Notes under the pieces: model-generated
The model's input: the letters and a program-made list of their open reading frames with translations, nothing else
What the model was told of the DNA's origin: nothing
Databases searched by the model: none
Part shown: in pieces, positions 25,471 to 38,062 of the stretch
How positions within the stretch are numbered: position 1 is the first letter of the stretch
Layout of the letters: each line of letters begins with the position of its first letter
Made by a program: the position numbers and the translations under genes
DNA from: Saccoglossus kowalevskii
Lineage: Eukaryota; Hemichordata; Enteropneusta; Harrimaniidae
Assembly: GCF_000003605.2 (NCBI RefSeq)
Contig: NW_003148699.1
Span: forward strand, 1 to 64,000
Reading direction: 5' to 3'
Length of the DNA stretch: 64,000 bases

Positions 25471-26380
25471 GTTCCAACACTGACTGTACTTGTATACAGG
25501 TGTGGGGTTCCAACACTGACTGTACTGGTATGCAGGTATGGGGTTCCAACACTCACTGTACTGGTATACAGGTGTGGGGTTCCAACACTGACTGTACTAG
25601 TATACAGGTGTGGGGTTCCAACACTGACTGTACTAGTATACAGCTGTGGGGTTGCAACACTGACTGTACTAGTATACAGGTGTGGGGTTGCAACAGTGAC
25701 TGTAATAGTATACAGGTGTGGGGTTCCAACACTGACTGTACTAGTATACAGGTGTGGGGTTCCAACACTCACTGTACTAGTGTACAGGTGTGGGGTTCCA
25801 ACACTGACTGTACTAGTATACAGGTGTTGGGTTCCAACACTGACTGTACTAGTGTACAGGTGTTGGGTTCCAACACTGATTGTACTAGTGTACAGGTGTT
25901 GGGTTCCAACACTGTCTGTACTAGTATACAGGTGTGGGGTTGCAACACTGACTATACTAGTACACAGGTGTGGGGTTCCAACACTGACTGTACTATTATA
26001 CAGGTGTGGGGTTCCAACACTGACTGTACTTGTATACAGGTGTTGGGTTCCAACACTGACTGTACTGGTATACAGGTGTGGGGTGCCAACACTGACTGTA
26101 CTGGTATACAGGTGTTGGGTTCCAACACTGACTGTACTACTATACAGGTGTGGGGTTCCAACACTGACTGTACTTGTATACAGGTGTGGGGTTCCAACAC
26201 TGACTGTACTAGCATACAGGTGTGGGGTTCCAACACGGACTGTATTAGTATACAGGTGTGAGGTTCCAACACTGACTGTACTAGTATACAGGTGTGGGGT
26301 TCCAACACTGACTGTACAAGTATACAGGTGTGGGGTTCCAACACGGACTGTACTAGTATACAGGTGTGAGGTTCCAACAC
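25471..26380 (+). repeat. Satellite with a GTGTTGGG-rich run
   Basis: Units with G8 to T (GTGTTGGG) cluster at 25,825-25,910 and 26,040-26,115, with GTGTACAG units between them. The order resembles 7,500-8,000. No gene is seen. Confidence 0.7.
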
Positions 26381-27400
26381 TGACTGTACAAGTATACAAG
26401 TATGGGGTTGCAACACTGACTGTACTATTGTACAGGTGTGGGGTTGCAATACTAAACTGTACTGGTATACAGGTGTGGGGTTCCAACACTGACTGTACTG
26501 GTATACAGGTGTTGGGTTCCAACACTGACTGTACTACTATACAGGTGTGGGGTTCCAACACTGACTGTACTTGTATACAGGTGTGGGGTTCCAACACTGA
26601 CTGTACTAGCATACAGGTGTGGGGTTCCAACACTGACTGTAATAGTATACAGGTGTGAGGTTCCAACACTGACTGTACTATATACAGGTGTGGGGTTCCA
26701 ACACTGACTGTACAATATACAGGCGTGGGGTTCCAACACGGACTGTACTATTATACAGGTGTGGGGTTCCAACACTGACTGTACTAATGTACAGGTGTGG
26801 GGTTCCAACACTGACTGTACTAGTATACAGGTGTGGGGTTCCAACACTGACTGTACTAGTATACATGTGTGGGGTTCCAACACTGACTGTACTTGTATAC
26901 AGGTGTGGGGTTCCAACACTGACTGTACTGGTATGCAGGTATGGGGTTCCAACACTGACTGTACTGGTATACATGTGTGGGGTTCCAACACTCACTGTAC
27001 TGGTATACAGGTGTGGGGTTCCAACACTAACTGTACTAGTATACAGGTGTGTGGTTCCAACACTGACTGTACTGGTATACAGGTGTGGGGTTGCAACACT
27101 GACTGTACTACTGTGCACGTGTGGGGTTCAAACACTGACTGTACTAGTATACAGGTGTGGGGTTCCAACACTGACTGTACTAGTGTACAGATGTTGGGTT
27201 CCAACACTGTCTGTACTTTTATACAAGTATTGGGTTTCAACACTGACTGTACTAGTGTACAGGTGTGGGGTTCCAACACTGACCGTACAAGTGTACAGGT
27301 GTTGTGTACCAACACTGACTGTTCTAGTATACTGGTGTGGTGTTCCAACACTGACTGTACTAGTATACAGGTGTGGGGTTCCAATAGTATACAGGTGTGG
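26381..27400 (+). repeat. Irregular segment with several non-36-bp units
   Basis: Off-length units cluster here: an extra A in CTAAACTG (about 26,453), lost bases in GTACTATATACAGG (26,679) and GTACAATATACAGG (26,710), and a 24-bp unit near 27,370-27,393 where GGTTCCAA runs straight into TAGTATA. Units are also unusually varied (GTGCACGTG, CTTTTATACAAGTATTGGG, GTTGTGTACC). The run at 27,130-27,365 is a diverged relative of 61.1-61.3 and 62.0-62.2 kb. Confidence 0.8.
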
Positions 27401-28350
27401 GGTTCCAACACTGACTGTACTTGTATACAGGTGTGGGGTTCCAACACTGACTGTACTGGTATACAGGTGTGGGGTTCCAACACTGACTGTACTAGTATAC
27501 AGGTGTGTGGTTCCAACACTGACTGTACTAGTATACAGGTGTGGGGTTGCAACACTGACTGTACTGTTATACAGGTGTGGGGTTCCAACACTGACTGTAC
27601 TAGTATACAGGTGTGATGTTCCAACACTGACTGTACTTGTATACAGGTGTGGGGTTGCAACACAGACTGTACTGGTATACACGTGTGGGGTTGCAACACT
27701 GACTGTACTGGTATACAGGTGTGGGGTTCCAACACTGACTGTACTAGTATACAGGTGTGGGGTTGCAACACTGACTGTACTAGTATACAGGTGTGGGGTT
27801 CCAACACTGACTGTACTAGTATACAGGTGTGGGGTTCCAACACTGACTGTACTAGTATACAGGTGTGGGGTTCCAACACTGACTGTACTTGTATACAGGT
27901 GTGGGGTTCCAACACTGACTGTACTGGTATACAGCTGTGGAGTTTCAACACTGACTGTAATGGTATGCAGGTATGGGGTTCCAACACTGACTGTACTGGA
28001 ATACAGGTGTGGTGTTCCAACACTGACTGTACTAGTATACAGGTGTGGGGTTCCAACACTGACTGTACTAGTATACAGGTGTGGGGTTCCAACACTGACT
28101 GTACTAGTATACATGTGTGGGGTTCCAACACTGACTGTACTTGTATACAGGTGTGGGGTTCCAACACTGACTGTACTGGTATGCAGGTATGGGGTTCCAA
28201 CACTGACTGTACTGGTATACATGTGTGGGGTTCCAACACTCACTGTACTGGTATACAGGTGTGGGGTTCCAACACTAACTGTACTAGTATACAGGTGTGT
28301 GGTTCCAACACTGACTGTACTGGTATACAGGTGTGGGGTTGCAACACTGA
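26760..28350 (+). repeat. Higher-order repeat of about 1,248 bp
   Basis: A distinctive run (ACATGTGTGG unit, GTATGCAGG unit, second ACATGTGTGG unit, ACTCAC unit, ACTAAC unit, GTGTGTGG unit) at about 26,860-27,060 recurs at about 28,108-28,308. The shift is 1,248 bp, which equals 35 units minus the 12 bp missing from the 24-bp unit near 27,370. Confidence 0.82.
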
Positions 28351-29413
28351 CTGTACTAGTGTGCAGGTGTGGGGTTCCAACACTGACTGTACTAGTATAC
28401 AGGTGTGGGGTTCCAACACTGACTGTACTAGTGTACAGGTGTGGGGTTCCAACACTGACTGTACTAGTATACAGGTGTGGGGTTCCAACACTGACTGTAC
28501 TAGTGTACAGGTGTGGGATTCCAACACTGACTGTACTAGTGTACAGGTGTGGGGTTCCAACACTGACTGTACTAGTATACAGGTGTGGAGTTGCAATACT
28601 GACTGTACTAGAATACAGGTGTGGGGTTCCAACACTGACTGTATTAGTATACAGGTGTGGAGTTCCAACACTGACTGTACAAGTATACAGGTGTGGGGTT
28701 CCAACACTGACTGTACTATTATACAGGTGTGGGGTTCCAACACTGACTGTACTATTATAATGGTGTGGGGTTCCAACACTGACTGTACTATTATACAGGT
28801 GTGGGGTTCCAACACTGACTGTACTAGTGTACAGGTGTGGGGTTCCAACACTGACTGTACAAGAATACAGGTGTGGGGTTCCAACACTGACTGTACTAGT
28901 ATACAGGTGTGAGTTCCAACACTGACTGTACTTGTATACAGGTGTGGGGTTCCAACACTGACTGTACTAGTATACAGGTGTGGGGTTGCAACACTGACTG
29001 TACTATTATACAGGTGTGGGGTTCCAACACTGACTGTACTAGTATACAGGTGTGGGGTTCCAACATTGACTGTACTAGTATACAGGTGTGGGGTTCCAAC
29101 ACTGACTGTACTAGTATACAGGTGTGGGGTTCCAACACTGACTGTACTGGTATACAGGTGTGGAGTTCCAACACTGACTGTACTAGTATACAGGTGTGGG
29201 AGTTCCAACACTGACTGTACTGGTATGCAGGTGTGGGGGTTGCCAACACTGACTGTACTAGTATACAGGTGTGGGGTTGCAACACTGACTGTACTAGTAT
29301 ACAGGTGTGGGGTTCCAACACTGACTGATACTAGTATACAGGTGTGGGGTTCCAACACTGACTGTACTAGTATACAGATGTGAGGTTCCAACACTGACTG
29401 TACTAGTTTACAG
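28351..29413 (+). repeat. GTGTACAG/ATTATACAG satellite and an irregular tail
   Basis: 28,360-28,900 is rich in GTGTACAG and CTATTATACAG units and ends at the junction unit at 28,907. At 29,200-29,335 there are single-base gains in close succession (GTGGGAGTTCC, GTGGGGGTTGCC, CTGATACTAG). No gene is seen. Confidence 0.72.
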
Positions 29414-30320
29414 GTGTGGGGTTCCAACACTGACTGTATTAGTATACAGGTGTGGGGTTCCAACACTGACTGTACTTGTATACAGGTGTGGGGTTCCAAC
29501 ACTGACTGTACTGGTATACAGGTGTGGAGTTCCAACACTGACTGTACTGGTATGCAGATATGGGGTTCCAACACTCACTGTACTGGTATACAGGTGTGGG
29601 ATTCCAACACTGACTGTACTAGTATACAGGTGTGGGGTTCCAACACTGACTGTACTAGTATACAGGTGTGGGGTTGCAACACTGACTGTACTAGTATACA
29701 GGTGTGGGGTTCCAACACTGACTGTACCAGTATACAGGTGTGGGGTTCCAACACTGACTGTACTGGTATACAGGTGTGGCGTTCCAACACTGACTGTACT
29801 GGTATACAGGTGTTGGGTTCCATCACTGACTGTACTAGTATACAGGTGTGGGGTTCCAACACTGACTGTACTTGTATACAGGTGTGGGGTTCCAACACTG
29901 ACTGTACTAGTATACAGGTGTGGGGTTCCAACACGGACTGTACTAGTATACAGGTGTAAGGTTCCAACACTGACTGTACTAGTATACAGGTGTGGGGTTC
30001 CAACACTGACTGTACTAGTATACAGATGTGGGGTTCCAACACTAACTGTACTGGTATGCAGGTATTGGGTTCCAACACTCACTGTACTGGTACACAGGTG
30101 TGGGGTTCCAACACTGACTGTACTAGTATACAGGTGTGGGGTTCCAACACTGACTGTACTAGTATACAGGTGTGGGGTTGCAACACTGACTGTACTAGTA
30201 TACATGTGTGGGGTTCCAACACTGACTGAACTAGTATACAGGTGTTGGGTTGCAACACTGACTGCACTAGTATACAGATGTGGGGTTCCAACACTGACTG
30301 TACTAGTATACAGGTATGGG
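29414..30320 (+). repeat. 0.9-kb block copied at 44,276-45,182
   Basis: The two segments align at a constant shift of 14,862 bp with the same rare units in order: GGTTCCATCAC, GTGTAAGG, CAGATGTGG, GTATTGGG with GGTACACAGG, ACATGTGTGG, GACTGAAC. Differences are few; for example CTAATATA near 44,986 replaces CTAGTATA. Confidence 0.85.
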
Positions 30321-32950
30321 GTTCCAACACTTACTGTACTAGTATACAGGTGTGGGGTTCCAACACTGACTGTACTTGTATACAGGTGTGGGGTTCCAAC
30401 ACTGACTGTACTGGTATACAGGTGTGGAGTTCCAACACTGACTGTACTGGTATGCAGGTATGGGGTTCCAACACTCACTGTACAAGTATACAGGTGTGGG
30501 GCTCCAACACTGACTGTACCAGTATACAGGTGTGGGGTTCCAACACTGACTGTATTAGTATACAGGTGTGGTGTTCCAACACTGACTGTACTAGTATACA
30601 GGTGTGGGGTTCCAACACTGACTGTACTTGTATACAGGTGTGGGGTTCCTACATTGACTGTACTGGTATACAGGTGTGGAGTTCAAACTCTGACTGTACT
30701 GGTATGCAGGTATGGGGTTCCAACACTCACTGTACTGGTATACAGGTGTGGGGTTCCAACACTGACTGTAATAGTATACAGGTGTGGGGTTCCAACACTG
30801 ACTGTACTAGTATACAGGTGTGGGGTTCCAACACTGACTATACTTGTATACAGGTGTGGGGTTCCAACACTGACTCTACTAGTATACATGTGTGGGGTTC
30901 CAACACGGACTGTACTAGTATACAGGTGTGAGGTTCCAACACTGACTGTACTAGTATACAGGTGTGGGGTTCCAACACTGACTGTACTAGTATACAGGTG
31001 TGGGGTTCCAACACGGACTGTACTAGTATACAGGTGTGAGGATCGAACACTGACTGTACTAGTATACAGGTGTGGGGTTGCAACACTAACTGTACTAGTA
31101 TACAGGTGTGGGGTTGCAATAGTGACTGTACTGGTATACAGGTGTGGGGTTTAAACAATGACTGTACTAGTATACAGGTGTGGGGTTCCAACACTGACTG
31201 TACTAGTATACAGGTGTGGGGTTCCAACACTGACTGTACTAGTATACAGGTGTGGGGTTCCAACACTGACTGTACAAGTATACAGGTGTGGGGCTCCAAC
31301 ACTGACTGTACCAGTATACAGGTGTGTGGTTGCAACACTGACTGTACTAGTATACAGGTGTGGGCTTCCAACACTGACTGTACTAGTATACAGGTGTGGG
31401 GTTCCAACACTTACTGTACTAGTATACAGGTGTGGGGTTCCAACACTGACTGTACTTGTATACAGGTGTGGGGTTCCAACACTGACTGTACTGGTATACA
31501 GGTGTGGAGTTCCAACACTGACTGTACTGGTATGCAGGTATGGGGTTCCAACACTCACTGTACTGGTATACAGGTGTGGGGTTCCAACACTGACTGTACT
31601 AGTATACAGGTGTGGGGTTTCCAACACTGACTGTACTAGTATACAGGTGTGGGGTTGCAACACTGACTGTACTAGTATACAGGTGTGGGGTTCCAACACT
31701 GACTGTACTAGTATACAGGTGTGGGGTTCCAACACTGACTGTACTTGTATACAGGTGTGGGGTTTCAACACAGACTGTACTGGTATACAGGTGTGGGGTT
31801 GCAACACTGACTGTACTAGTATGCAGGTGTGGGTTTCCAACACTGACAGTACTAGTATACAGGTGTGGGGTTGCAACACTGACTGTACTAGTATACAGGT
31901 GTGGGGTTCCAACACTGACTGTACTAGTATACAGGTATGGGGTTCCAACACTTACTGTACTAGTATACAGGTGTGGGGTTCCAACACTGACTGTACTTGT
32001 ATACAGGTGTGGGGTTCCAACACTGACTGTACTGGTATACAGGTGTGGAGTTCCAACACTGACTGTACTGGTATGCAGGTATGGGGTTCCAACACTCACT
32101 GTACAAGTATACAGGTGTGGGGCTCCAACACTGACTGTACCAGTATACAGGTGTGGGGTTCCAACACTGACTGTATTAGTATACAGGTGTGGTGTTCCAA
32201 CACTGACTGTACTAGTATACAGGTGTGGGGTTCCAACACTGACTGTACTTGTATACAGGTGTGGGGTTCCTACATTGACTGTACTGGTATACAGGTGTGG
32301 AGTTCAAACTCTGACTGTACTGGTATGCAGGTATGGGGTTCCAACACTCACTGTACTGGTATACAGGTGTGGGGTTCCAACACTGACTGTAATAGTATAC
32401 AGGTGTGGGGTTCCAACACTGACTGTACTAGTATACAGGTGTGGGGTTCCAACACTGACTATACTTGTATACAGGTGTGGGGTTCCAACACTGACTCTAC
32501 TAGTATACATGTGTGGGGTTCCAACACGGACTGTACTAGTATACAGGAGAGGTTCCAACACTGACTGTACTAGTATACAGGTGTGGGGTTCCAACACTGA
32601 CTGTACTAGTATACAGGTGTGGGGTTCCAACACGGACTGTACTAGTATACAGGTGTGAGGATCGAACACTGACTGTACTAGTATACCGGTGTGGGGTTGC
32701 AACACTAACTGTACTAGTATACAGGTGTGGGGTTGCAATAGTGACTGTACTGGTATACAGGTGTGGGGTTTAAACAATGACTGTACTAGTATACAGGTGT
32801 GGGGTTCCAACACTGACTGTACTAGTATACAGGTGTGGGGTTCCAACACTGACTGTACTAGTATACAGGTGTGGGGTTCCAACACTGACTGTACAAGTAT
32901 ACAGGTGTGGGGCTCCAACACTGACTGTACCAGTATACAGGTGTGGGGTT
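30300..32950 (+). repeat. Higher-order repeat of about 1,620 bp (45 units)
   Basis: CTTACTG near 30,330 recurs near 31,951, CCTACATTGAC near 30,648 recurs near 32,269, AAACTCTGAC and CTCTACTAG units follow in both, and GTTTAAAC at 31,149 recurs at 32,768. The shift drops from 1,621 to 1,619 where the second copy loses two bases (CAGGAGAGG near 32,546). Part of this block has a third copy at about 42,070-42,650. Confidence 0.84.
31600..31940 (+). repeat. GACAGTAC module, one of three
   Basis: The run TTTCAACACAGAC unit, TTGCAAC unit with GTATGCAGG, GGGTTTCC unit with GACAGTAC, TTGCAAC unit is found near 15,690-15,800, 31,770-31,880 and 41,150-41,270. The shared order over several rare units shows common descent. 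Confidence 0.8.
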
Positions 32951-33497
32951 GCAACACTGACTGTACTAGTATACAGGTGTGGGGTTCCAACACTGACTGT
33001 ACTAGTATACAGGTGTGGGGTTCCAACACTTACTGTACTAGTATACAGGTGTGGGGTTCCAACACTGACTGTACTTGTATACAGGTGTGGGGTTCCAACA
33101 CTGACTGTACTGGTATACAGGTGTGGAGTTCCAACACTGACTGTACTGGTATGCAGGTATGGGGTTCCAACACTCACTGTACTGGTATACAGGTGTGGGG
33201 TTCCAACACTGACTGTACTAGTATACAGGTGAGGGGTTCCAACACTGACTGTACTAGTATACAGGTGTGGGGTTCCAACACTGACTGTACCAGTATACAG
33301 GTGTGGGGTTCCAACACTGACTGTATTAGTATACAGGTGTGGGGTTTCAACATTGACTGTACTAGTATACAGGTGTGGGGTTCCAACACTGACTGTAATT
33401 GTATACAGGTGTGGGGTTCCAACATTGACTGTACTGGTATACAGGTGTGGAGTTCCAACACTGACTGTACTGGTATGCAGGTATGGGGTTCCAACAC
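32951..33497 (+). repeat. Mixed satellite segment before the 40-mer block
   Basis: Ordinary units with GTGAGGGG (33,230), GGTTTCAACATTG (33,343) and GTAATTGTATA (33,397). The segment ends at an ACTCAC cassette near 33,497. No gene is seen. Confidence 0.65.
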
Positions 33498-36400
33498 TCA
33501 CTGTACTGGTATACAGGTGTGGGGTTCCAACACTGACTGTACTGGTATACAGGTGTTGGGTTCCAACACTGACTGTACTAGTATACAGGTGTGGGGTTGC
33601 AACACTGACTGTACTTGTATACAGGTGTGGGGTTCCAACACTGACTGTACTAGTATACAGGTGTGGGGTTCCAACACTGACTGTACTAGTATACAGGTGT
33701 GGGGTTCCAACACTGACTGTACTAGTATACAGGTGTGCGGTTCCAACACTGACTGTACTTGTATACAGGTGTGGGGTTCCAACACTAACTGTACTGGTAT
33801 ACAGGTGTGGAGTTCCAACACTGACTGTACTGGTATGCAGGTATGGAGTTCCAACACTCACTGTACTGGTATACAGGTGTGGGGTTCCAACACTGACTGT
33901 ACTGGTATACAGGTGTGGAGTTCCAACACTGACTGTACTGGTATGCAGGTATGGAGTTCCAACACTCACTGTACTGGTATACAGGTGTGAGGTTCCAACA
34001 CTGACTGTACTAGTATACAGATGTGGGGTTCCAACACTGACTGTACTAGTATACAGGTGTGGGGTTGCAACACTGACTGTACTAGTATACAGGTGTGGGG
34101 TTCCAACACTGACTGTACTAGTATACATGTGTGGGGTTGCAACACTGACTGTACTAGTATACAGGTGTGGGGTTCCAACACTGACTGTACTAGTATACAG
34201 GTGTGGGGTTGCAACACTGACTGTACTAGAATACAGGTGTGGGGTTCCAACACTGACAGTACTAGTATACAGGTGTGGGGTTCCAACACTGACTGTACTA
34301 GTATACAGTTGTGGGGTTCCAACACTGACTGTACTTGTATACAGGTGTGGGGTTCCAACACTGACTGTACTGGTATACACGTGTGGAGTACCAACACTGA
34401 CTGTACTGGTATGCAGGTATGGGGTTCCAACACTCACTGTACTGGTATACAGGTGTGGGGTTCCAACACTGACTGTACTAGTATACAGGTGTGGGGTTCC
34501 GACACTGACTGTACTAGTATACAGGTGTGGGGTTCCAACAGTGACTGTACTTGTATACAGGTGTGGGGTTCCAACACTGACTGTAGTAGTATACAGGTGT
34601 GCGGTTCCAACACTGACTGTACATGTATACAGGTGTGGGGCTCCAACACTGACTGTACCAGTATACAGGTGTGGGGTTCCAACACTGACTGTATTAGTAT
34701 ACAGGTGTGGGGTTCCAACACTGACTGTACAAGTATACAGGTGTGGGGTTCCAACACTGACTGTAGTAGTATACAGGTGTGCGGTTCCAACACTGACTGT
34801 ACATGTATACAGGTGTGGGGCTCCAACACTGACTGTACCAGTATACAGGTGTGGGGTTCCAACACTGACTGTATTAGTATACAGGTGTGGGGTTGCAACA
34901 CTGACTGTACTAGTATACAGGTGTGGGGTTCCAACACTGACTGTACTTGTATACAGGTGTGGGGTTCCAACATTGACTGTACTGGTATACAGGTGTGGAG
35001 TTCCAACACTGACTGTACTGGTATGCAGGTATGGGGTTCCAACACTGACTGTACTAGTATACAGGTGTTGGTTTGCAACACTGACTGTACTAGTATACAG
35101 GTGTGGGGTTCCAACACTGACTGTACTAGTATACAGGTGTGGGGTTCCAACACTGACTGTACTAGTATACAGGTGTGCGGTTCCAACACTGACTGTACTT
35201 GTATACAGGTGTGGGGTTCCAACACTAACTGTACTGGTATACAGGTGTGGAGTTCCAACACTGACTGTACTGGTATGCAGGTATGGAGTTCCAACACTCA
35301 CTGTACTGGTATACAGGTGTGGGGTTCCAACACTGACTGTACTGGTATACAGGTGTGGAGTTCCAACACTGACTGTACTGGTATGCAGGTATGGAGTTCC
35401 AACACTCACTGTACTGGTATACAGGTGTGGGGTTCCAACACTGACTGTACTAGTATACAGATGTGGGGTTCCAACACTGACTGTACTAGTATACAGGTGT
35501 GGGGTTGCAACACTGACTGTACTAGTATACAGGTATGGGGTTCCAACACTGACTGTACTAGTATACATGTGTGGGGTTGCAACACTGACTGTACTAGTAT
35601 ACAGGTGTGGGGTTCCAACACTGACTGTACTAGTATACAGGTGTGGGGTTGCAACACTGACTGTACTAGAATACAGGTGTGGGGTTCCAACACTGACAGT
35701 ACTAGTATACAGGTGTGGGGTTCCAACACTGACTGTACTAGTATACAGTTGTGGGGTTCCAACACTGACTGTACTTGTATACAGGTGTGGGGTTCCAACA
35801 CTGACTGTACTGGTATACACGTGTGGAGTACCAACACTGACTGTACTGGTATGCAGGTATGGGGTTCCAACACTCACTGTACTGGTATACAGGTGTGGGG
35901 TTCCAACACTGACTGTACTAGTATACAGGTGTGGGGTTCCGACACTGACTGTACTAGTATACAGGTGCGGGGTTGCAACACTGACTGTACTAGTATACAG
36001 GTGTGAGGTTCCAACACTGACTGTACTAGTATACAGGTGTGGGGTTCCAACAGTGACTGTACTTGTACACAGGTGTGGGGTTCCAACACTGACTGTAGTA
36101 GTATACAGGTGTGCGGTTCCAACACTGACTGTACATGTATACAGGTGTGGGGCTCCAACACTGACTGTACCAGTATACAGGTGTGGGGTTCCAACACTGA
36201 CTGTATTAGTATACAGGTGTGGGGTTCCAACACTGACTGTACAAGTATACAGGTGTGGGGTTCCAACACTGACTGTAGTAGTATACAGGTGTGCGGTTCC
36301 AACACTGACTGTACATGTATACAGGTGTGGGGCTCCAACACTGACTGTACCAGTATACAGGTGTGGGGTTCCAACACTGACTGTATTAGTATACAGGTGT

Positions 36401-36560
36401 GGGGTTGCAACACTGACTGTACTAGTATACAGGTGTGGGGTTCCAACACTGACTGTACTTGTATACAGGTGTGGGGTTCCAACATTGACTGTACTGGTAT
36501 ACAGGTGTGGAGTTCCAACACTGACTGTACTGGTATGCAGGTATGGGGTTCCAACACTCA
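33498..36560 (+). repeat. 40-mer higher-order repeat (1,440 bp) with nested 5-mer duplication
   Basis: 33,966-34,433 matches 35,406-35,873 at a shift of 1,440 bp (40 units), including CTAGAATAC, GACAGTAC, CAGTTGTGG and CACGTGTGGAGTACC units. Further right the shift becomes 1,512 because the second copy has two more units (GTGCGGGGTTGC and GTGTGAGG, about 35,966-36,010). Each copy also carries an internal 180-bp (5-unit) duplication marked by GTAGTAGTATA plus GTGTGCGG: 34,583/34,763 and about 36,095/36,275. Related single-copy sequence is at 3.6-4.6 kb. Confidence 0.88.
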
Positions 36561-38062
36561 CTGTACTGGTATACAGGTGTGGGGTTCCAACACTGACTGT
36601 ACTAATATACAGGTGTGGGGTTCCAACACTGACTGTACTATTATACAGGTGTGGGGTTCCAACACTGACTGTACTAGTATACAGGTGTGGGGCTCCAACA
36701 CTGACTGTACCAGTATACAGGTGTGGGGTTCCAACACTGACTGTACTGGTATACATGTGTTGGGTTCCAACACTGACTGTACTAATATACAGGTGTGGGG
36801 TTCCAACACTGACTGTACCAGTATACAGGTGTGGGGTTCCAACACTGACTGTACTGGTATACATGGTGTTGGGTTCCAACACTGACTGTACTAGTATACA
36901 GGTGTGGGGTTCACACTGACTGTACTTGTATACAGGTGTGGGGTTCCAACACTGTCTGTACTGGTATACAGGTGTGGGGTTCCAACACTGACTGTACTGG
37001 TATGCAGGTATGGGGTTCCAACACTCACTGTACTGGTATACAGGTGTGGGGTACCAACACTGACTGTACTAGTATAATGGTGTGGGGTTCCAACACTGAC
37101 TGTACTAGTATACAGGTGTGGGGTTCCAACACTGACTGTACTAGTGTACAGGTGTGGGGTTCCAACACTGACTGTACAAGAATACAGGTGTGGGGTTCCA
37201 ACACTGACTGTACTAGTATACAGGTGTGAGTTCCAACACTGACTGTACTTGTATACAGGTGTGGGGTTCCAACACTGACTGTACTAGTATACAGGTGTGG
37301 GGTTGCAACACTGACTGTACTAGTATACAGGTGTGGGGTTCCAACACTGACTGTACTAGTATACAGGTGTGGGGTTCCAACATTGACTGTACTAGTATAC
37401 AGGTGTGGGGTTCCAACACTGACTGTACTTGTATACAGGTGTGGGGTTCCAACACTGACTGTACTGGTATACAGGTGTGGAGTTCCAACACTGACTGTAC
37501 TAGTATACAGGTGTGGGTTTGTAACACTGACTGTACTGGTATACAGGTGTGGGTTTCCAACACTGACTGTATTAGTATACAGGTGTGGGGTTCCAACACG
37601 GACTGTACTAGTATACAGGTGTGAGGTTCCAACACTGACTGTACTAGTATACAGGTGTGGGGTTCCAGCACTGACTGTACAAGTATACAGGTGTGGGGTT
37701 CCAACACGGACTGTACTAGTATACTGGTGTGAGGTTCCAAAACTGACTGTACTAGAATACAGGTGTGGGGTTGCAACACTAACTGTACTAGTATACAGGT
37801 GTGGGGTTGCAATAGTGACTGTACTGGTATACAGGTGTGGGGTTCAAACAATGACTGTACTAGTATACAGGTGTGGGGTTGCAACACTGACTGTACTAGT
37901 ATACAGGTGTTGGGTTGCAACACTGACTGTACTAGTATACAGGTGTGGGGTTCCAACACTGACTGTACTAGTATACAGGTGTGAGGTTCCAACACTGACT
38001 GTACTAGTATACAGGTGTGGGGTTCCAACACTGACTGTACTTGTATACAGGTGTGGGGTTCC
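36561..38062 (+). repeat. Mixed satellite with small length changes
   Basis: One gained base in CATGGTGTTGGG (36,864) and lost bases in GGTTCACACTG (36,909) sit close together. The junction unit lies at 37,224. Beyond it, 37,230-37,850 resembles 9,590-10,320, including the GTTTGTAAC unit. A GGTTCAAACAATG unit near 37,851 is one step from the GTTTAAAC type. No gene is seen. Confidence 0.7.

Noticed and set aside
26381-27400. Remnant of a transposon in the irregular segment
   Set aside because: All bases can be read as altered satellite units; no foreign stretch longer than a few bases is left over.
32770-36882. 1,370-codon open frame on the minus strand with a VGTPHLYTSTVS repeat
   Set aside because: It overlaps equally long frames on the other strand, follows from a 36-bp unit without stops, and ends wherever a length change or variant stop occurs. 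There is no unique coding sequence around it.
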